Of a stretch of DNA of 64,000 nt, positions 1 through 37,200 are shown piece by piece. The stretch comes from Hypomesus transpacificus (taxonomy: Eukaryota; Chordata; Actinopteri; Osmeriformes; Osmeridae), in the NCBI RefSeq assembly GCF_021917145.1, contig NC_061075.1, forward strand, positions 7,091,240 to 7,155,239. The letters run 5' to 3'. The translations under genes were made by a program, and so were the position numbers. Position 1 is the first letter of the stretch. Every line of letters begins with the position of its first letter. The notes beneath the pieces were generated by a model, which did no database searches, was not told where the DNA came from, and saw nothing but the letters and a program-made list of their open reading frames with translations.

Positions 1-287
1 GGGGTTGTGAGAAGAACCGTTAGATGTCGTCACGTCTGAGGAAGATGCTGAGAGCTAAAGACAGAGAGCTTGGTGTGGGGGCCAACCGACTACTACCAGA
101 AACGCTTGTGTTCCTTTAATCCCTCGTCATGCATTTCATCACCCAAGGCTCCGCCATTTAATCATGAATGGAGAAAGAACAAACTGGTCGTTAAAGTGAC
201 CTTGAGGGTTCACTGAAAACGTCTGAGTGACGAGGGAGTGGGTCGAGAGAGGGGAAAGAGACACACACAGAGAGAGCGAGAGCGAGA

Positions 288-294
<7 letters not shown>

Positions 295-350
<56 letters not shown>
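295..350. repeat. (GA)n microsatellite in HERC2 intron
   Basis: About 28 GA units after a GCGC-rich start, 16 bp past the donor of the HERC2 exon at 366-466. Confidence 0.95.
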
Positions 351-352
<2 letters not shown>

Positions 353-365
353 GGCAGTATCTTAC

Positions 366-849
366 CTGACCTCCAGGCTCTTCGGAGGAAGGCGAACGCA
401 AAGGACAACGCAGCCCTGGAGCCCACCCTGGCCAGGCCCTCCACACTCTTACTGACAGGACGGGGACTGCGCACACACACACACACACTTGACTTAGACC
501 TCTTGAATAATAAGCAAGTTAATATGAACAACAACCCAAACAAGATAAAAAGGACCCAGAAGTGTTTAACATCGGGTCACATGACTCGGTGGTGACGCGG
601 TAGGGAGAGCCTGGCGGTGACTCGGACCTCTTGTTGTCGACGGCGGGCTGCGGGGGGGTGGCGGGGAACTTCCAGCGGAACTTGTACTTCTCCTCCATGA
701 CGCTGTGGCTGAGGGAGATGAGGTAGCGCTCCAGGATGACCAGGCGCTGGCGCAGCCGCAGGGCCGACAGCGTGCTCTTGGCCGTCTGGGCAGACAGCTT
801 CTGCTGGTCGTCCACCAGAACCATCAGGCAGTCCTTCAGCTCATTCTCG

Positions 850-885
<36 letters not shown>

Positions 886-3800
886 CGAGGCAGTGAGCAC
901 GTTTGTGAGCATGTCAGACAAATGCACATCCTTACATACGACCTACAATTTAGCTGAATAAAATAAAATATAAAAACTTTACACAATCGTCAGCTTTTCA
1001 GCTGTGATGCCCCGCAAGCTTTCGACCGGGTCTGGCCCCGCCCACGCCGCTGCTGCTGCCCAATCAGCATGAAACGCATGGGCGCAGGCCTATTAATGTC
1101 ATCGCTCTGAGGAAGACATGACAGGCCAAAATAGCCGACCTGAAATCCACTTAAGCTTAAGCCAGACAGGCTAGCTCTTTCCACAGCCCAGAGGGACGCA
1201 AGCAGCGCTCCACAAACCAGCTGCCCTTAGCTGCCCTGCGGACATTCAGACAGATTGTTGGGAGCATAGACAATGTCTCCAGCTAGGCCTTAAAAGGGTG
1301 AAAGCCGGCACACACATTTCTTTAAACAATGATATATACTTTTAAAGGGGTTTCTGTTGGAACTGTTTGAGCAACATTGTTATACAGTCAGAAAAGAATA
1401 TTGCTGTGTATTAAATTTTTGTGCTTAGGGAGAGAAGCACTGCACCCCAATATTGTTAAGCGGATAAGAGACACCGAAGGAATGTTCCTGTCTTTCTTTA
1501 ACTTCATGCTTTACTAAAAAGTTTACCCTTCGATGTCTTGCAAATGCATGTATGAAGAGCAGGTGTAGCAGCGTGTCATCCAAGGGTCACAGACTGTCAC
1601 CTCCACATGTGGGAGGTGGAAAGTCCTGTCTCCATCCTGTTACATGTTCTGAACCATGTATATAAGAACTGCCTATTACGGTAAAGCTTTAAGCAACTCT
1701 GTATCCAGGCAGACTTGTTTCCTTGCAGGAAGTAAACCCTTTGAACCTTCTTTGAACCCGACGACTCTGTGAGCTTCTTGATCAATAAACATACCTAACA
1801 GTTTCTCTATAGTGCATCTAGTTACACGCTCGAGGCGGTTATCTAGACACTTCGAATCACTGGAGCAGGAAGCCGGAAGTGTGCTAGAGGCCTGAAATCT
1901 GAGTCTCCATGATAAGGCACTTAAGTGTGAATGTAATCGAATTACACCCACTCCATCCAGTACCTCGTGGACAGACAAATGTGCCCTAGTACATGTACGC
2001 ACAAAAGGAGTCATAAACATGTGAACTCCAGGCCATGTGACCGCCAGGGCATGTGTTTGAGAGTGGGCACAGGGCGCCTGTACACTTGTGTGTGCAGAGA
2101 AGCAAAAAAGTCTCCAATCGGGGTTGGACCAATCATACCGAAGCTCCCGCCTTCTCCATGTGCTTATCGCCTCCAGCCAGCCGCCACCAGCAGCCCAGCC
2201 CCACCCAACACAATCTGGGGCACCCTGCCCCACACCAGGGGCAGGTGTTAAAAGAGGGCGACCCGCACTACCGCCACGCTGCACAGGGGTAAAAATAACC
2301 GCCCTGATCTCCAGACAAGTTAGCGTGGTCACTTGAGTCTCTACACACCTCACGCACACACCCGCAGGAGAGCACACGCAGACACGGCGAGAGAAGCCCA
2401 CTCCGATGGGAGGCCAGTGTGTTGAAAGGGTCGGTATTCTAATATCTCAGACTCATATAGACATGGCTAATCCATGTGGCTGCTGCCAGCAGCACTGACA
2501 CCACCACTGTGGGACCCTGGGGGCAGCTTGTGTACACGACAGGTGGATTTTTGGTCCAAAAACAACAACAATAGCAGAGCTCAGCACTCCTGGAGGGCCC
2601 AAACGTTAACAGGCAAAATAAAAAAATAAAAACATTTTGCCAAGTTACTAATAAGTCTTAGGCACACTTTTTGTTGACATGAAAATGTACTAAAAAATCG
2701 ATTCAAAAAAGGTTGTGAAGCTGTGTAAAAGTGTTTGCGTGTGCTTAAGACACTGTCACAGTTGTCATAGACGTTAATAATTCTCAAGTGTGTGTGTATA
2801 TGTGCATTTAAAAATAAACAGAGGAAGGTCATGTGAGCTGCTCTGTGAGCTGCCAGGCCCTCAGCGGCGAGGCGGGCAGGAACCCTCTCTCACCCGGCCC
2901 CAGTCCCACGTCTCACCTGGCCCCCGGCCCCAGTCCCACGTCTCACCTGGCCCCCGGCCCCGGTCCCACGTCTCACCTGGCCCCCGGCCCCAGTCCCACG
3001 TCTCACCTGGCCCCCGGCCCCAGTCCCACGTCTCACCTGGCTTCCGGCCCCAGTCCCACGTCTCACCTGGCCGCCGGCCCCAGTCCCACGTCCCACCTGG
3101 CCGCCGGCCCCAGTCCCACCTGGCCCCCGGCCCCAGTCCCACGTCTCACCTGGCTGTCGGCCCCAGTCCCACGTCTCGATGATGGAGTGATGGACCGACG
3201 TAGACGTCTCCTCCTCCTCCTTCTTCTCCTTGTCGTTAGACTCCTCCTTCTTCTGCGTGGCGAAGCAGTCCGTGCAGTCTTCTGGAGAAGTGGACAAAAA
3301 CAACACAAGGACTGTTAGAACCTCCCTCCATCCCTCCCGCCCCGAGGGCGGGGCCTTGGCGAAAATGGATTCTCGCTTGGGTGGGCGATCTCACGGAACC
3401 AGATGTGTTGCAAAAACGGTTTGGGCTTGTGTGTACCTAGGTGGGCTGTCTCTTCTCCATTGAAGGTGATCTCCTCGTCCTTCACCATCTCGTTCCACAT
3501 CTCGCTCAGGCCCTCTGGAGAGAAGGCCCGCTGCCAGAGACAAACATTCACACTGTATGACTATGTTTAGCCTGTGTTCTGCTCCTCTCTCCTACCAACC
3601 GTCTCTGGAGGAGGGGATCCCTCTCTGAATGGCTCCTCCCAAGGTTTCTTCCATTTTTTCTCCCGTTGGGAGTTTTTCCTTGTCTTTCTTGAGGGTTTAG
3701 GTTGGTTGAGGGGCAGTTCTATGGGCGCATGTGAAGCCCTCTGTGACATGCTTGCGTGTAAAAAGGGCTATACAAATTGATTTGATTTGATGTGTAGCAC

Positions 3801-4757
3801 AGCAAGGAGACTACAGACTTTTTTTTTTTAAAGCTGTCTTGGTGGACCGCTGACGTGATCTCTCCTTCAAATCACGTAACGCAACTTTACTGCATTATAC
3901 TGAATGGGCCTCTTCATGCTACAGAACAGAAGAATACGTAACAATGTTCCTCACACAGCATTAACTGTGGACTAATACTAATCAATCCCCCTATTGCGGC
4001 CCAAAACTTTCAGCTTCCTGAATCCTAAACCATGTTGATCTTGTCTGTGAACATACTTCCCGTCTGGAAACCTGCGACTAACTTTAGGGGCAGTAGATTT
4101 ATTACATCCGCATAATTACAATGTAATAACATCAACAACAACATGGACAGATATACACCCTAGGCCTCTGGTGCCCAGAGAAATGCTCGTATAGACTAAC
4201 AAGTCACAAAAAGTACTTTCCAGAGATGCAGGTTTCAAATGTCAATAACATGGCAAATTAAACATGACACCAGACGTGCAACACCTATGTGTAGGGCAAG
4301 GACGTGGAGACCTGTCACTAGACAGCTTCGAGACTGAGAGGGGGCTAAATTTGGCAACAAGCACGTATCCGAATTCTTGTGCAATACTAGGTTGAGTATC
4401 TAAAAGCAAACACACAAACAAACAGATAGACAAATAATCTCACTTAACAGAAAAACCACAGTTTTAGACAAACTGATTACCCTCCTTACAACAAAGCCAG
4501 TTCTGTCTAGAAATCTCAACCAATGGATGCAGGTGACATTAACTTTCATGTTCTTTAGCTCACTCACATTCATGGAATGTACTTCTAGTAAGAACAGTAT
4601 TCTGTCGTAAGAACAAGTATTCTGTCGGTTTAATTTTACAACAGCTGCGTAGAAAGGGTCTCCCTGCGACAGTAGGACCACTTACCTGCAAGTCTATCTT
4701 CAGCCATTTGTCATGAAATCTTAGCTGGGCATCGAGGGTAAATGACGGAGAAGGCAT
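366..4757 (-). CDS. herc2: HERC2, 5' part (first five coding exons; partial at left edge)
   Basis: HERC2 is a giant HECT-type E3 ubiquitin ligase with RCC1-like repeats, acting in DNA repair and centrosome control. Only the N-terminal 207 codons are here; the RCC1 and HECT domains lie beyond the left edge. Coding exons on the minus strand are 4686-4757, 3437-3530, 3150-3281, 628-850 and 366-466; all junctions are GT-AG and phases agree. Recognisable peptides are MPSPSFTLDAQLRFHDKWLK at the start, LSEMWNEMVKDEE, STLSALRLRQRLVILERY and VEGLARVGSRAALSFAFAF, which match the vertebrate HERC2 N-terminus. The start ATG (4755-4757) is chosen because the peptide begins as in human HERC2. The third exon carries an acidic/lysine stretch (DKEKKEEEE) and ends in WDWGRQP just before a repeated donor site (2888-3179). 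A noncoding first exon probably ends at 5482. Confidence 0.95.
1355..1800 (+). mobile_element. Solo LTR of an LTR retroelement, with 5-bp target duplication
   Basis: A 446-bp element starts TGTTGGAAC and ends CCTAACA (TG...CA ends). It is flanked on both sides by GTTTC (1350-1354 and 1801-1805), a perfect 5-bp target-site duplication. Inside it are a TATA box (TATATAAG, 1659-1666) and a polyadenylation signal (AATAAA, 1784-1789) in the order expected for U3-R-U5. There is no internal region, primer-binding site or second LTR nearby, so this is a solo LTR left by recombination. It lies in a HERC2 intron, antisense to the gene. The family (Gypsy- or retrovirus-like) cannot be told from the LTR alone. 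Confidence 0.85.
2888..3179. repeat. 30-bp minisatellite that duplicates the HERC2 exon 3 / intron 3 splice junction
   Basis: About ten 30-bp units run from 2888 to 3179. On the minus strand each unit holds the last 25 nt of HERC2 exon 3 plus the first 5 nt of the intron (CCAG|GTGAG). The genuine donor is at 3150/3149, and GGTGAG recurs upstream in the repeats (CAC cores at 2914, 2944, 2974, 3004, 3034 and 3064). Two units carry GGTGGG instead (3094, 3117). Spacing is 30 bp except for one 23-bp step between 3094 and 3117. Units vary by single bases. Confidence 0.9.
3572..3792 (+). mobile_element. Interspersed repeat with LINE-like 3' end and short tandem tail
   Basis: This HERC2 intron segment contains the fish-typical string AAGGTTTCTTCCATTTTTTC, a GGGAGTTTTTCCTTGTC block, CCTCTGTGACATGCTTGCG and GGGCTATACAAATTGATTTG. 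It ends in a (TTTGA)n-like tail. A diverged second copy of its 3' half lies at 44460-44545 in this window, which supports a dispersed repeat. The family assignment (LINE 3' end) is from memory of similar fish repeats. Confidence 0.65.
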
Positions 4758-6171
4758 CTTTACCTCTTCTCTGCTGGCTGCAACAGCAGCCTACCCTGTT
4801 TAAAGAACGCTAGGTGAGATTTGTGTCAACAGACCTAGATAGCATTAGTTGGCTATGATAAGTCAGGTATCTTCAGAGGCAAGGGACGAACATGACCCAT
4901 CTAGTAGTGTGTGAACGAAATATTACGCACAATCATCACATAATCAAGCGACTGCAATTGGTAACAAGCTAGCTATATGACAGAATGTTAGCTTGCAATA
5001 AGATACGCTCATAGCTAGGCAACTGGCCGGCTAGGGAGCTATGTGAATTGGGCCAAGATAGATATCTAGCTATTTAACTAAGACAGTCATCTTTGACTAG
5101 CTATAGCTAGTCTCAAATTAATGACTCATGCAAAATTCAGATGTTAACCTCCGAAAAAACAACAACAACCACAGCTTCGAAACCAGCTGGCTACACAAAC
5201 AGCATGTTAACTACTAGCTAGCGAACGGTGTTATTAACACTGCTCCATCTATCCAGCGTTAGCTACTGTAGCTAGCAAGCTAACATTAGCTATGGGCTGG
5301 CTAGTCTGCACATCCAAACCACACCACAAATGATGCAGCAACACAGTCAAGCTACAGTACCAGCCAGATAGCTGGCGAGCAGTGACAGGTTGAACAGAAA
5401 GAAGGCATTACGTTTAAATGTGTAATATGACGCTTACATCAAGTTTCTATTGATGACAAATTCTCAAAATATGTTCATTACCTATGGGTTTTTGTATTCT
5501 GTTGTCGTATCTTCAGTCCTAGCACTGGCTCTGCTGCATTACAAAGTCGTCCATGTTGGACTGAATGATTGACAAGTCGAACAGCCAATTAGCCTTAAAG
5601 CACGAGAGACACACACAGACAGAGGCACGAGGCATAGAAACAGATGACGTAGTTTTATTGGCCCATACTTAATGCGTGCATTTCAAATCAGATTATTTGA
5701 TTACTAAAACCATTATATTTATGGATGTATGGAATCATATTATATGTCCCGACATAGGTAGTCAATGAACCCCACTGATAGACACCCTTTGCAATCCTGC
5801 CTCGTCATCATCATCATTGGCCAATCACAAACTTTTATTTTTTTTATCATTATCGTTCCAAATTTTACATCACCATAAATAAGTCCATGTTCATAAAGTT
5901 GAATCTGATGGGGCAGTCAGACCATATTATTCTGATGGGTCAGACAACATTCACCAATGGAGGGCGCACTAAAAACCACGCCCATACAGACCTGCGGTGC
6001 ACAGTAGAATCTTCCTTCTATTTCACTTACTCCATTTTGACCATCGTGAGTTTATAAAAACTTGCGTTGCAGTGTTATAGCAGAACATACATGGTTGAAT
6101 AGTACAATTACGGCTGGTTCAAATCAATATCCGGTGTAAACACAAATGATTAACAAACGACTACAATAGCA
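4758..6171. promoter_or_regulatory. Shared HERC2/NIPA1 head-to-head promoter region
   Basis: About 1.4 kb separates the HERC2 start codon (minus) from the NIPA1 start codon (plus), so both genes must start transcription here. The stretch has no coding potential that I recognise. It contains many short GCTAGC/TAGCTAG palindrome-rich words (about 4960-5300), then an AT-rich part (5680-5900). A CCAAT-type motif (ATTGGCCAATCAC) occurs near 5817. No TATA box can be assigned with confidence. Confidence 0.5.
5482..5620 (-). other. herc2: Probable noncoding first exon of HERC2 (donor at 5482)
   Basis: On the minus strand a good donor (CATAG|GTAATG) sits at 5482/5481. It lies upstream of the first coding exon, which is preceded by a candidate acceptor (TTGCAG) near 4790. 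The 5' end is not visible, so the upper coordinate is a guess. This is inferred from splice signals only. Confidence 0.45.
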
Positions 6172-8047
6172 ATGGCTGTAGAAATAGGAACTTCGCTACC
6201 AGCCGGGATTTGGATTGCTGTGATATCCAGCTTTATTAATGGATCTACGTTTGTGCTTCAAAAGAAAGGAATATTGCGAGCACGTGCTAGAGGTAGCTTA
6301 GAAAATACATTACAATATTTTAGAGGAAGGTCGATACGATCAACATTAAGGTGAAATGACTAATGCAAGCTACACTAACTTTTCTTAGCTAAAGCTGCAC
6401 TGTGTGCCGAAAATCTAATTCAGGTTTCTTCGACGGCGTCTGTGAAATAGCTGTGAAAAATAGAACGTCTGGCGTTAGTTAACTTTTAATGTAGGCTATT
6501 ATCGGTTTTGAGTGGCTTCTTTGGTAGCCTAAGCTATGTAACCTAGTAGCCTAAAGTAGCCTACTGCAAATCATACGACTGTTAAGATCTAAATGATACC
6601 CGAGTTTTAGCTGTGCTGTCCTAAAAATAATTTATTTGCTCACTTATAACTTTACATATCCTGACAGAAGTATTAAACCAGTGAGTGGTCCTTAATAGCG
6701 TCATGTGATCAATTAAATTAGCATATCAAGGTTTAATTAGTTCATTAGTACACCATCATCCGTCAATATTTCTTCAGTTACACACACTAGGTTAAACGTA
6801 CGTAACCGTAGTGCAGTGGAAGGTGTGTAAAATACCAAAACATTTTTTTCTTGTTAAGGTGGTTCATATTTGAAAGATGGAGTGTGGTGGGGAGGTACAC
6901 TTTCAAGTGAGTGAGGCGCCATCTGTATGTCATACATTTAAGTACAAGTCAAAAACCTTAGAATTCTTAATTTGACTGTTTGAAAATCCTGTACAGTGAG
7001 CATTGGCCAGATTGGTAACTTCTTGGCCTATAACGCAGCACCCGCTGTAATCGTGACCCCTCTAGGGGCCCTGGGTGTGCTGTTTGGGTGAGCAGATTCA
7101 AATTTGACTTTGAATGATTTGTGCTGTTAAACCCGCCTATTCTCAAGTCAAACTCTTGTGTTTTGGATGCAGGGCTGTGTTGGCTTCCTTCATTCTTCAG
7201 GAGCATCTGAATATCCTGGGAAAGCTTGGTTGTGTGCTATGTTGCTGTGGCTCAATCGTGCTCATCATTCATTCCCCAAAGTCAGAGAGCGTAACAACTA
7301 GAGTGGAGCTGGAGGACAGACTGTCAGATCCAGGTGTGTTTAAGCCTCGTCTGGTCACATATAGTCTCTCCTGATTCAAATTCCTTGTGCACTCACAAGG
7401 AGGGAGTCGGGTGTTGTTGTTACACAGACTGTAGGAAAGTACGCATGAAGACCTGCAATCACACTCAACAAATGTTATCTCGTCTTGACATGCTGCTGAC
7501 GCTGACAGAATATTGTTTGTGTTTCTCCCCTCATGCAGTGTTTCTTACATATGCCTCCTTGGTGGTCCTGCTGCTGGTTGTACTGATTGGGTGGATTGCC
7601 CCCATACATGGCACGTCTAACATCATGGTGTATGTGGCCATATGCTCACTCCTTGGAAGCTTCACGGTGCCCTGCAGCAAAGGCCTGGGTCTGGCCGCTC
7701 AGGACGCTTTTGGCGAGGGGCCCTCGAGTCGCAGGGCCCTGGTTCTCTTTGTGTGTTTGCTGGGAACGTTGGCGGTCAGCATCCTCATCCAGTTCACTTT
7801 CATCAACAAGGCCCTGGAAAACTTCAGCTCCAATATATTCGAAGCAATATACTACGTGACGTTCACGTCGACTGTGATAGTTGCCTCTGCGATTCTCTTC
7901 AAGGAATGGACAGCAGTCGGTGTAGTGGACTGTTTCGGCATACTGTGTGGTCTTACGACAGTGTCAGTAGGGGTCCTTCTACTTAGAATAGATCAGGGGG
8001 CTATGCTCACCTGGAAGCAATCAGGGGGGAGAGCTAAAGTAGACTGA
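6172..8047 (+). CDS. nipa1: NIPA1, magnesium transporter (5 exons)
   Basis: NIPA1 is a multi-pass Mg2+ transporter of early endosomes and the plasma membrane. Human mutations cause spastic paraplegia SPG6. Exons are 6172-6292, 6859-6906, 6997-7087, 7173-7333 and 7539-8047; phases agree and the product is 309 residues (human 329). Recognisable peptides are [61 protein letters not shown] and [17 protein letters not shown]. The residues equivalent to the human disease sites T45 and G106 are present as T26 and G87. The human N-terminal poly-alanine run is absent, which accounts for the shorter length. It sits head-to-head with HERC2 and tandem to its relative NIPA2. Confidence 0.95.
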
Positions 8048-8080
8048 TGTGGTTTGAATCTAATTCACACTAGAATTTCA

Positions 8081-8086
8081 AATAAA
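8081..8086 (+). terminator. nipa1: Candidate NIPA1 polyadenylation signal
   Basis: AATAAA occurs 34 bp after the stop codon, which would give a very short 3' UTR. A repeat fragment follows directly, so the true cleavage site may be further downstream. Confidence 0.4.
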
Positions 8087-8155
8087 AAATCCATCCATCC
8101 ATTTTCTTCTGCTTATCCAGGTCCGGGTTGCAATAGCAGCAGGTTTAACAAGGTA
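8083..8155 (+). mobile_element. LINE 3'-tail-like repeat fragment
   Basis: The string (CATC)n followed by CATTTTCTTCTGCTTATCC and a GGTC-GGGTTGC block is a common fish interspersed repeat. It lies in the NIPA1 3' flank. Only a fragment is present, and the family assignment is from memory. Confidence 0.5.
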
Positions 8156-9639
8156 TTCAATAAGTCCCTCTCCCTTGCACAAAAAAAAAGAAAAAAAAAA
8201 GGATATGTTGTTTGTAAAATGAGATTATTGCACAATGAAGCAGTGTACTTGATTGTTCCTTTGCTTTTTCACCAAATACGGAACAGATTAACTGTGTTCA
8301 ATTTACTTACCTTACCTGCAGTTTTGTTATGTACTGTATTAACCAACCAAAATTAAAATGCAGTTTAAACCTTAACCATTGTGATATAGTGATTTTTTTT
8401 TAAATCAGGTGTGATGAACTACTTGCTAATTGAATGACAAACATTAGATACCAATTATTAATATTTTCATTGTATACCATAAATACTGTGTCGTATGTCA
8501 ATACTAAAAGAGTGCTTTGCAGAACTGGTTCGTCTCACGGGATTCAGTCCTATTTATTTACACACAAACACTGAGGCTGTTATGAATTATTCAATGTCAT
8601 TCTAGCTGAGAGCAGGTGGTTGGGGCATACATTTATGGGCACACAACGAAGAACCTGCTCGATGGAGAAAGCAAGTGCAACGAGGTAACGTAGCTAAATT
8701 AGCCTACTTATTGAGTCAGTCTGTAGACCTATCCGTCATTTTTTCAATTTCTGACACATTCTGAACTACCTTGAAACATTTCATTTAGGACTAATCTGTC
8801 ACTTTTGGGATTAGGCTACGTTTGGAATAGGTTGACAAAATCGACAGAAACACTGGGCATCTAAATAGTTGATACTTAAAAGTTCAATTAATCGTAAATG
8901 TCTCTACACATGAATCGAATATCAGAGCGCGTATAACGTGCTGGCTAGTAGTCATGTCGACTATCGCATGCGCAGAGAGGATTGCCCTCATCGTGTTGAT
9001 CGCCAACCTTGCCTTCAAGCAGGATCGTTGCTAGCCACCACAATGTGAAGATCACTATGAAAACAGGAGGAAGCTAGTCCAGATAGCTAATTAGCTACCA
9101 CCTATTTGGCTATTGGACAACCCAGGAATCTTTCAGCAGGTATACACATGTCTGCAAATTTGAATTATGTGTAAACAATGTAGGATGTCTAGCGACAACC
9201 TTTTAGCAAGTAGCTAACGGCTTATTTAGCCACGTCAGGTGCCTACTGTCAGCGGAGATGGCTTGCTATAGCTTGGTAGCTAGACGGCAGCATTCAACGC
9301 GCTTGCAAGCTTGGCAGGTTACTTTGCTAATCAGTTAGCTTTAAACAACAATCTGTCGTATATACGGTAGGCTAGCAAACTAGCTTGTTGAAATGATCGC
9401 CAGATAATTAGCTGGCAATATTAGTTTGACTCGCATTGTATCAACAACTCAAACAGGCCTGACAATCCAGCCACTTCCTGACCTGAGGCTATTTAGATGA
9501 ACAGCCCATTGATTGAACAACCTGGTAAGGTAGTTGTTGACTTGATGACTGCGGAAGTGGGAGGTTGTACAGTGTCGCATCGGAGTAGTTTCGTATGTGT
9601 CATTCATGAATACTTTGACATTTTCAATGGGTCTCTTGA
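8156..9639. other. NIPA1-NIPA2 spacer and NIPA2 5' region
   Basis: No protein gene is seen. From about 8620 the sequence changes to TAGC-rich, CpG-containing DNA. A good donor (CAGCAG|GTATAC) at 9139/9140 suggests a noncoding NIPA2 first exon ending at 9139. A second candidate donor (CCTG|GTAAGG) occurs near 9524. The region should hold the NIPA2 promoter(s). Confidence 0.45.
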
Positions 9640-9706
9640 ATGTTTATGATGGAGTCAGCGATGGAGGAGGATGGGTATACAAACATAAATGCAACATGTA
9701 GGAACG
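9640..9706 (+). CDS. nipa2: Alternative 5' coding exon of NIPA2 (N-terminal extension)
   Basis: An ATG at 9640, directly after an in-frame TGA, opens 22 codons. They end at a good donor (AACG|GTAAGG, 9706/9707). The next acceptor (TATTTTAG, exon from 9859) continues in frame for 31 codons to the canonical NIPA2 ATG at 9951. This adds 53 residues with cysteines at 20, 30 and 38 and N-glycosylation sequons at N17, N22, N29, N42 and N48. Spacing of N-x-S/T, NGS, CSS and C resembles the extracellular N-terminus of NIPAL4 (ichthyin), as I recall it. It may instead be an upstream leader, but an open frame of this composition across a splice junction favours coding. Confidence 0.6.
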
Positions 9707-9830
9707 GTAAGGTTTAAAAGCTGTTGCGAATAAGATTGTATGACATTTATGATCATTACAAAGTCTATAGCCACTCATACGTGTAATGTAGTGTAGGATA
9801 TGACTTTAACTTAACCTGTAATTATATTAA

Positions 9831-12509
<2,679 letters not shown>

Positions 12510-13962
12510 GGCCCGGAGGGGGATGTAGCTGTGGCCGACCCCCTTTGGGACAGGAAGTAGATTTGAATCTCCTCCATTAGGGACAGGAAGTACCGGTACC
12601 TCTAGCGCCCCCACCAGGGACAACAGAACCATTACATTGGTGTGTGGACGTTTCATGTATATTTGAAAAAAAAGAAAAAACTTAAGACAATCAACACTAA
12701 TGGAGGTGGCTAATAACTTGGATGGACCAATCGATTGTACGTAATTTTAATTTGCCTTATTTTCTCAGAATATGACTTGACTACATGGTTGTTCTCCATC
12801 ACATTCCCATGTAGCTTTGTAGTTCTATAAGTTTTTGAAAACCTTTTGTTATACTTCATGTACAGAGATCTGCTTATACATGCACTGAGTTTCTTTCTAC
12901 AAATAAATTAATCTACACTTTTTTTTTTGTTTTTGTAAAAATAAAATAGAAACGTGACAAAAAATACAATACTTTTTTGAAATATGAGGTGCTGAAGAGC
13001 ATGGCTAACGTAACCTTACACACAAGAGCCAAATGAAATTAATTTGAAAAATTAGTTTTAGTTTACTGTAAAATATTAACTTCTGTACTGACATCATATG
13101 GATGGTAAACGTTCTCAAAGTACTCAGGATGGCGGGTCAGTTGATATTTATGTATAGCCCTTTCTCCTTTCCCTCTCCACATCCTTTCCTCTGCCTTCCA
13201 GCCAGACACACAGCCTTCATCCTCTCTGAATCATTTATATCGACTGTCTTATTATAGTCACACAAAAAAAAGGCTTCATATTCCATAAAGCACATAAGGT
13301 CTAGGGATTCAATAGTGTTCTTGTGCTCGAACGTGAGATATGTTGAATATCACCATTGACCTTTTCGTATTGTTTACAAAGCAAAGCCCTCTTAAGTAGA
13401 ACAAAGACATTTGTTACATATTTATTGGGTTAAAATGATTAAAACAATTCCAACACAAAAAGGCACAGTGAATAAATGATTGTAAGAACTTGGTTATCTT
13501 CCAAAATGTCCTTTTTAAGATGATAGGTTATAGCATGCAAATGTTAAACATAATATAGAAAATATAAACGACTTTAACCCCCACCTGTTGGCTACTATTC
13601 CCCATTGATACTATATTTGTTCACCACTGGAAATCTTTAAATAATCATTTGATAAAAGTCTTATCCCCCTCCCTGATCTGTAGCTTTCCATAAGTATAAA
13701 ACAGAATGTAAAGTTTCACAACAAAAAAACCCCAATGAAAATTGCTTTTCATTTTGATAAGGCACAAGTGAGTACAAAAATCACGACAAACAATATAAAG
13801 AAAAGTTGGGCCACTTAGTATTATGGGCTACTTAGACATAATGGTCCACAGCTGCTTGAGACAAAGCAGATGAGAGGAATATTTCTGTCTGGTCTGGTCA
13901 AGCCGAACTATTGAAAACATTGCTGGTCCAAGATGGCGGACGGTTGGCGGTCGGTTGTAGCT
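12510..13962. other. Converging 3' UTRs of NIPA2 (plus) and CYFIP1 (minus)
   Basis: No coding sequence is seen. AATAAA on the plus strand near 12902 is the likely NIPA2 polyadenylation signal, with a second near 12940. On the minus strand AATAAA (TTTATT at 13421-13426) is a candidate CYFIP1 signal. The AT-rich composition fits 3' UTRs. Confidence 0.6.
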
Positions 13963-36936
<22,974 letters not shown>

Positions 36937-37200
36937 CCGGAGATATCCTGGAAAGATTTGGACTCTTCGCCGCTTCAAAAATCCATTTGGAGGAATAGTA
37001 GGAATATTAATTCCTAATGCGGGTATCGGGTTAAGGACAAATCGAGAATAAACTTCGATCTAGGCTTTTTTTGGTGTTGCCGTACAGTAGGATCTTGACT
37101 GAATCGATGTTATCACGGGCGGTCAGGCGGGGAAGTCGAAGCAGGCTGTTCCTGTCCCACTGAATCAGGGAAACTCAACAGGAAACTCCAAAGCTGCCTT
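36937..37200 (-). other. cyfip1: Probable noncoding first exon of CYFIP1
   Basis: A strong donor on the minus strand (CCGG|GTGAGT) ends an exon at 36937. The first coding exon begins at 33390 after GTTGCAG, so its ATG needs an upstream leader exon. The upstream limit is unknown; transcription must start before about 37370, where TUBGCP5 ends. The sequence around it shows no conserved ORF. Confidence 0.6.

Noticed and set aside
1..365. Next HERC2 exon at the left edge
   Set aside because: Only intron sequence and a GA microsatellite are visible; no frame matches the HERC2 residues that should follow WRSG.
2861..3318. Proline-rich frames on both strands over the HERC2 junction repeat
   Set aside because: Low-complexity products of the 30-bp repeat; only the exon at 3150-3281 is supported by phase and homology.
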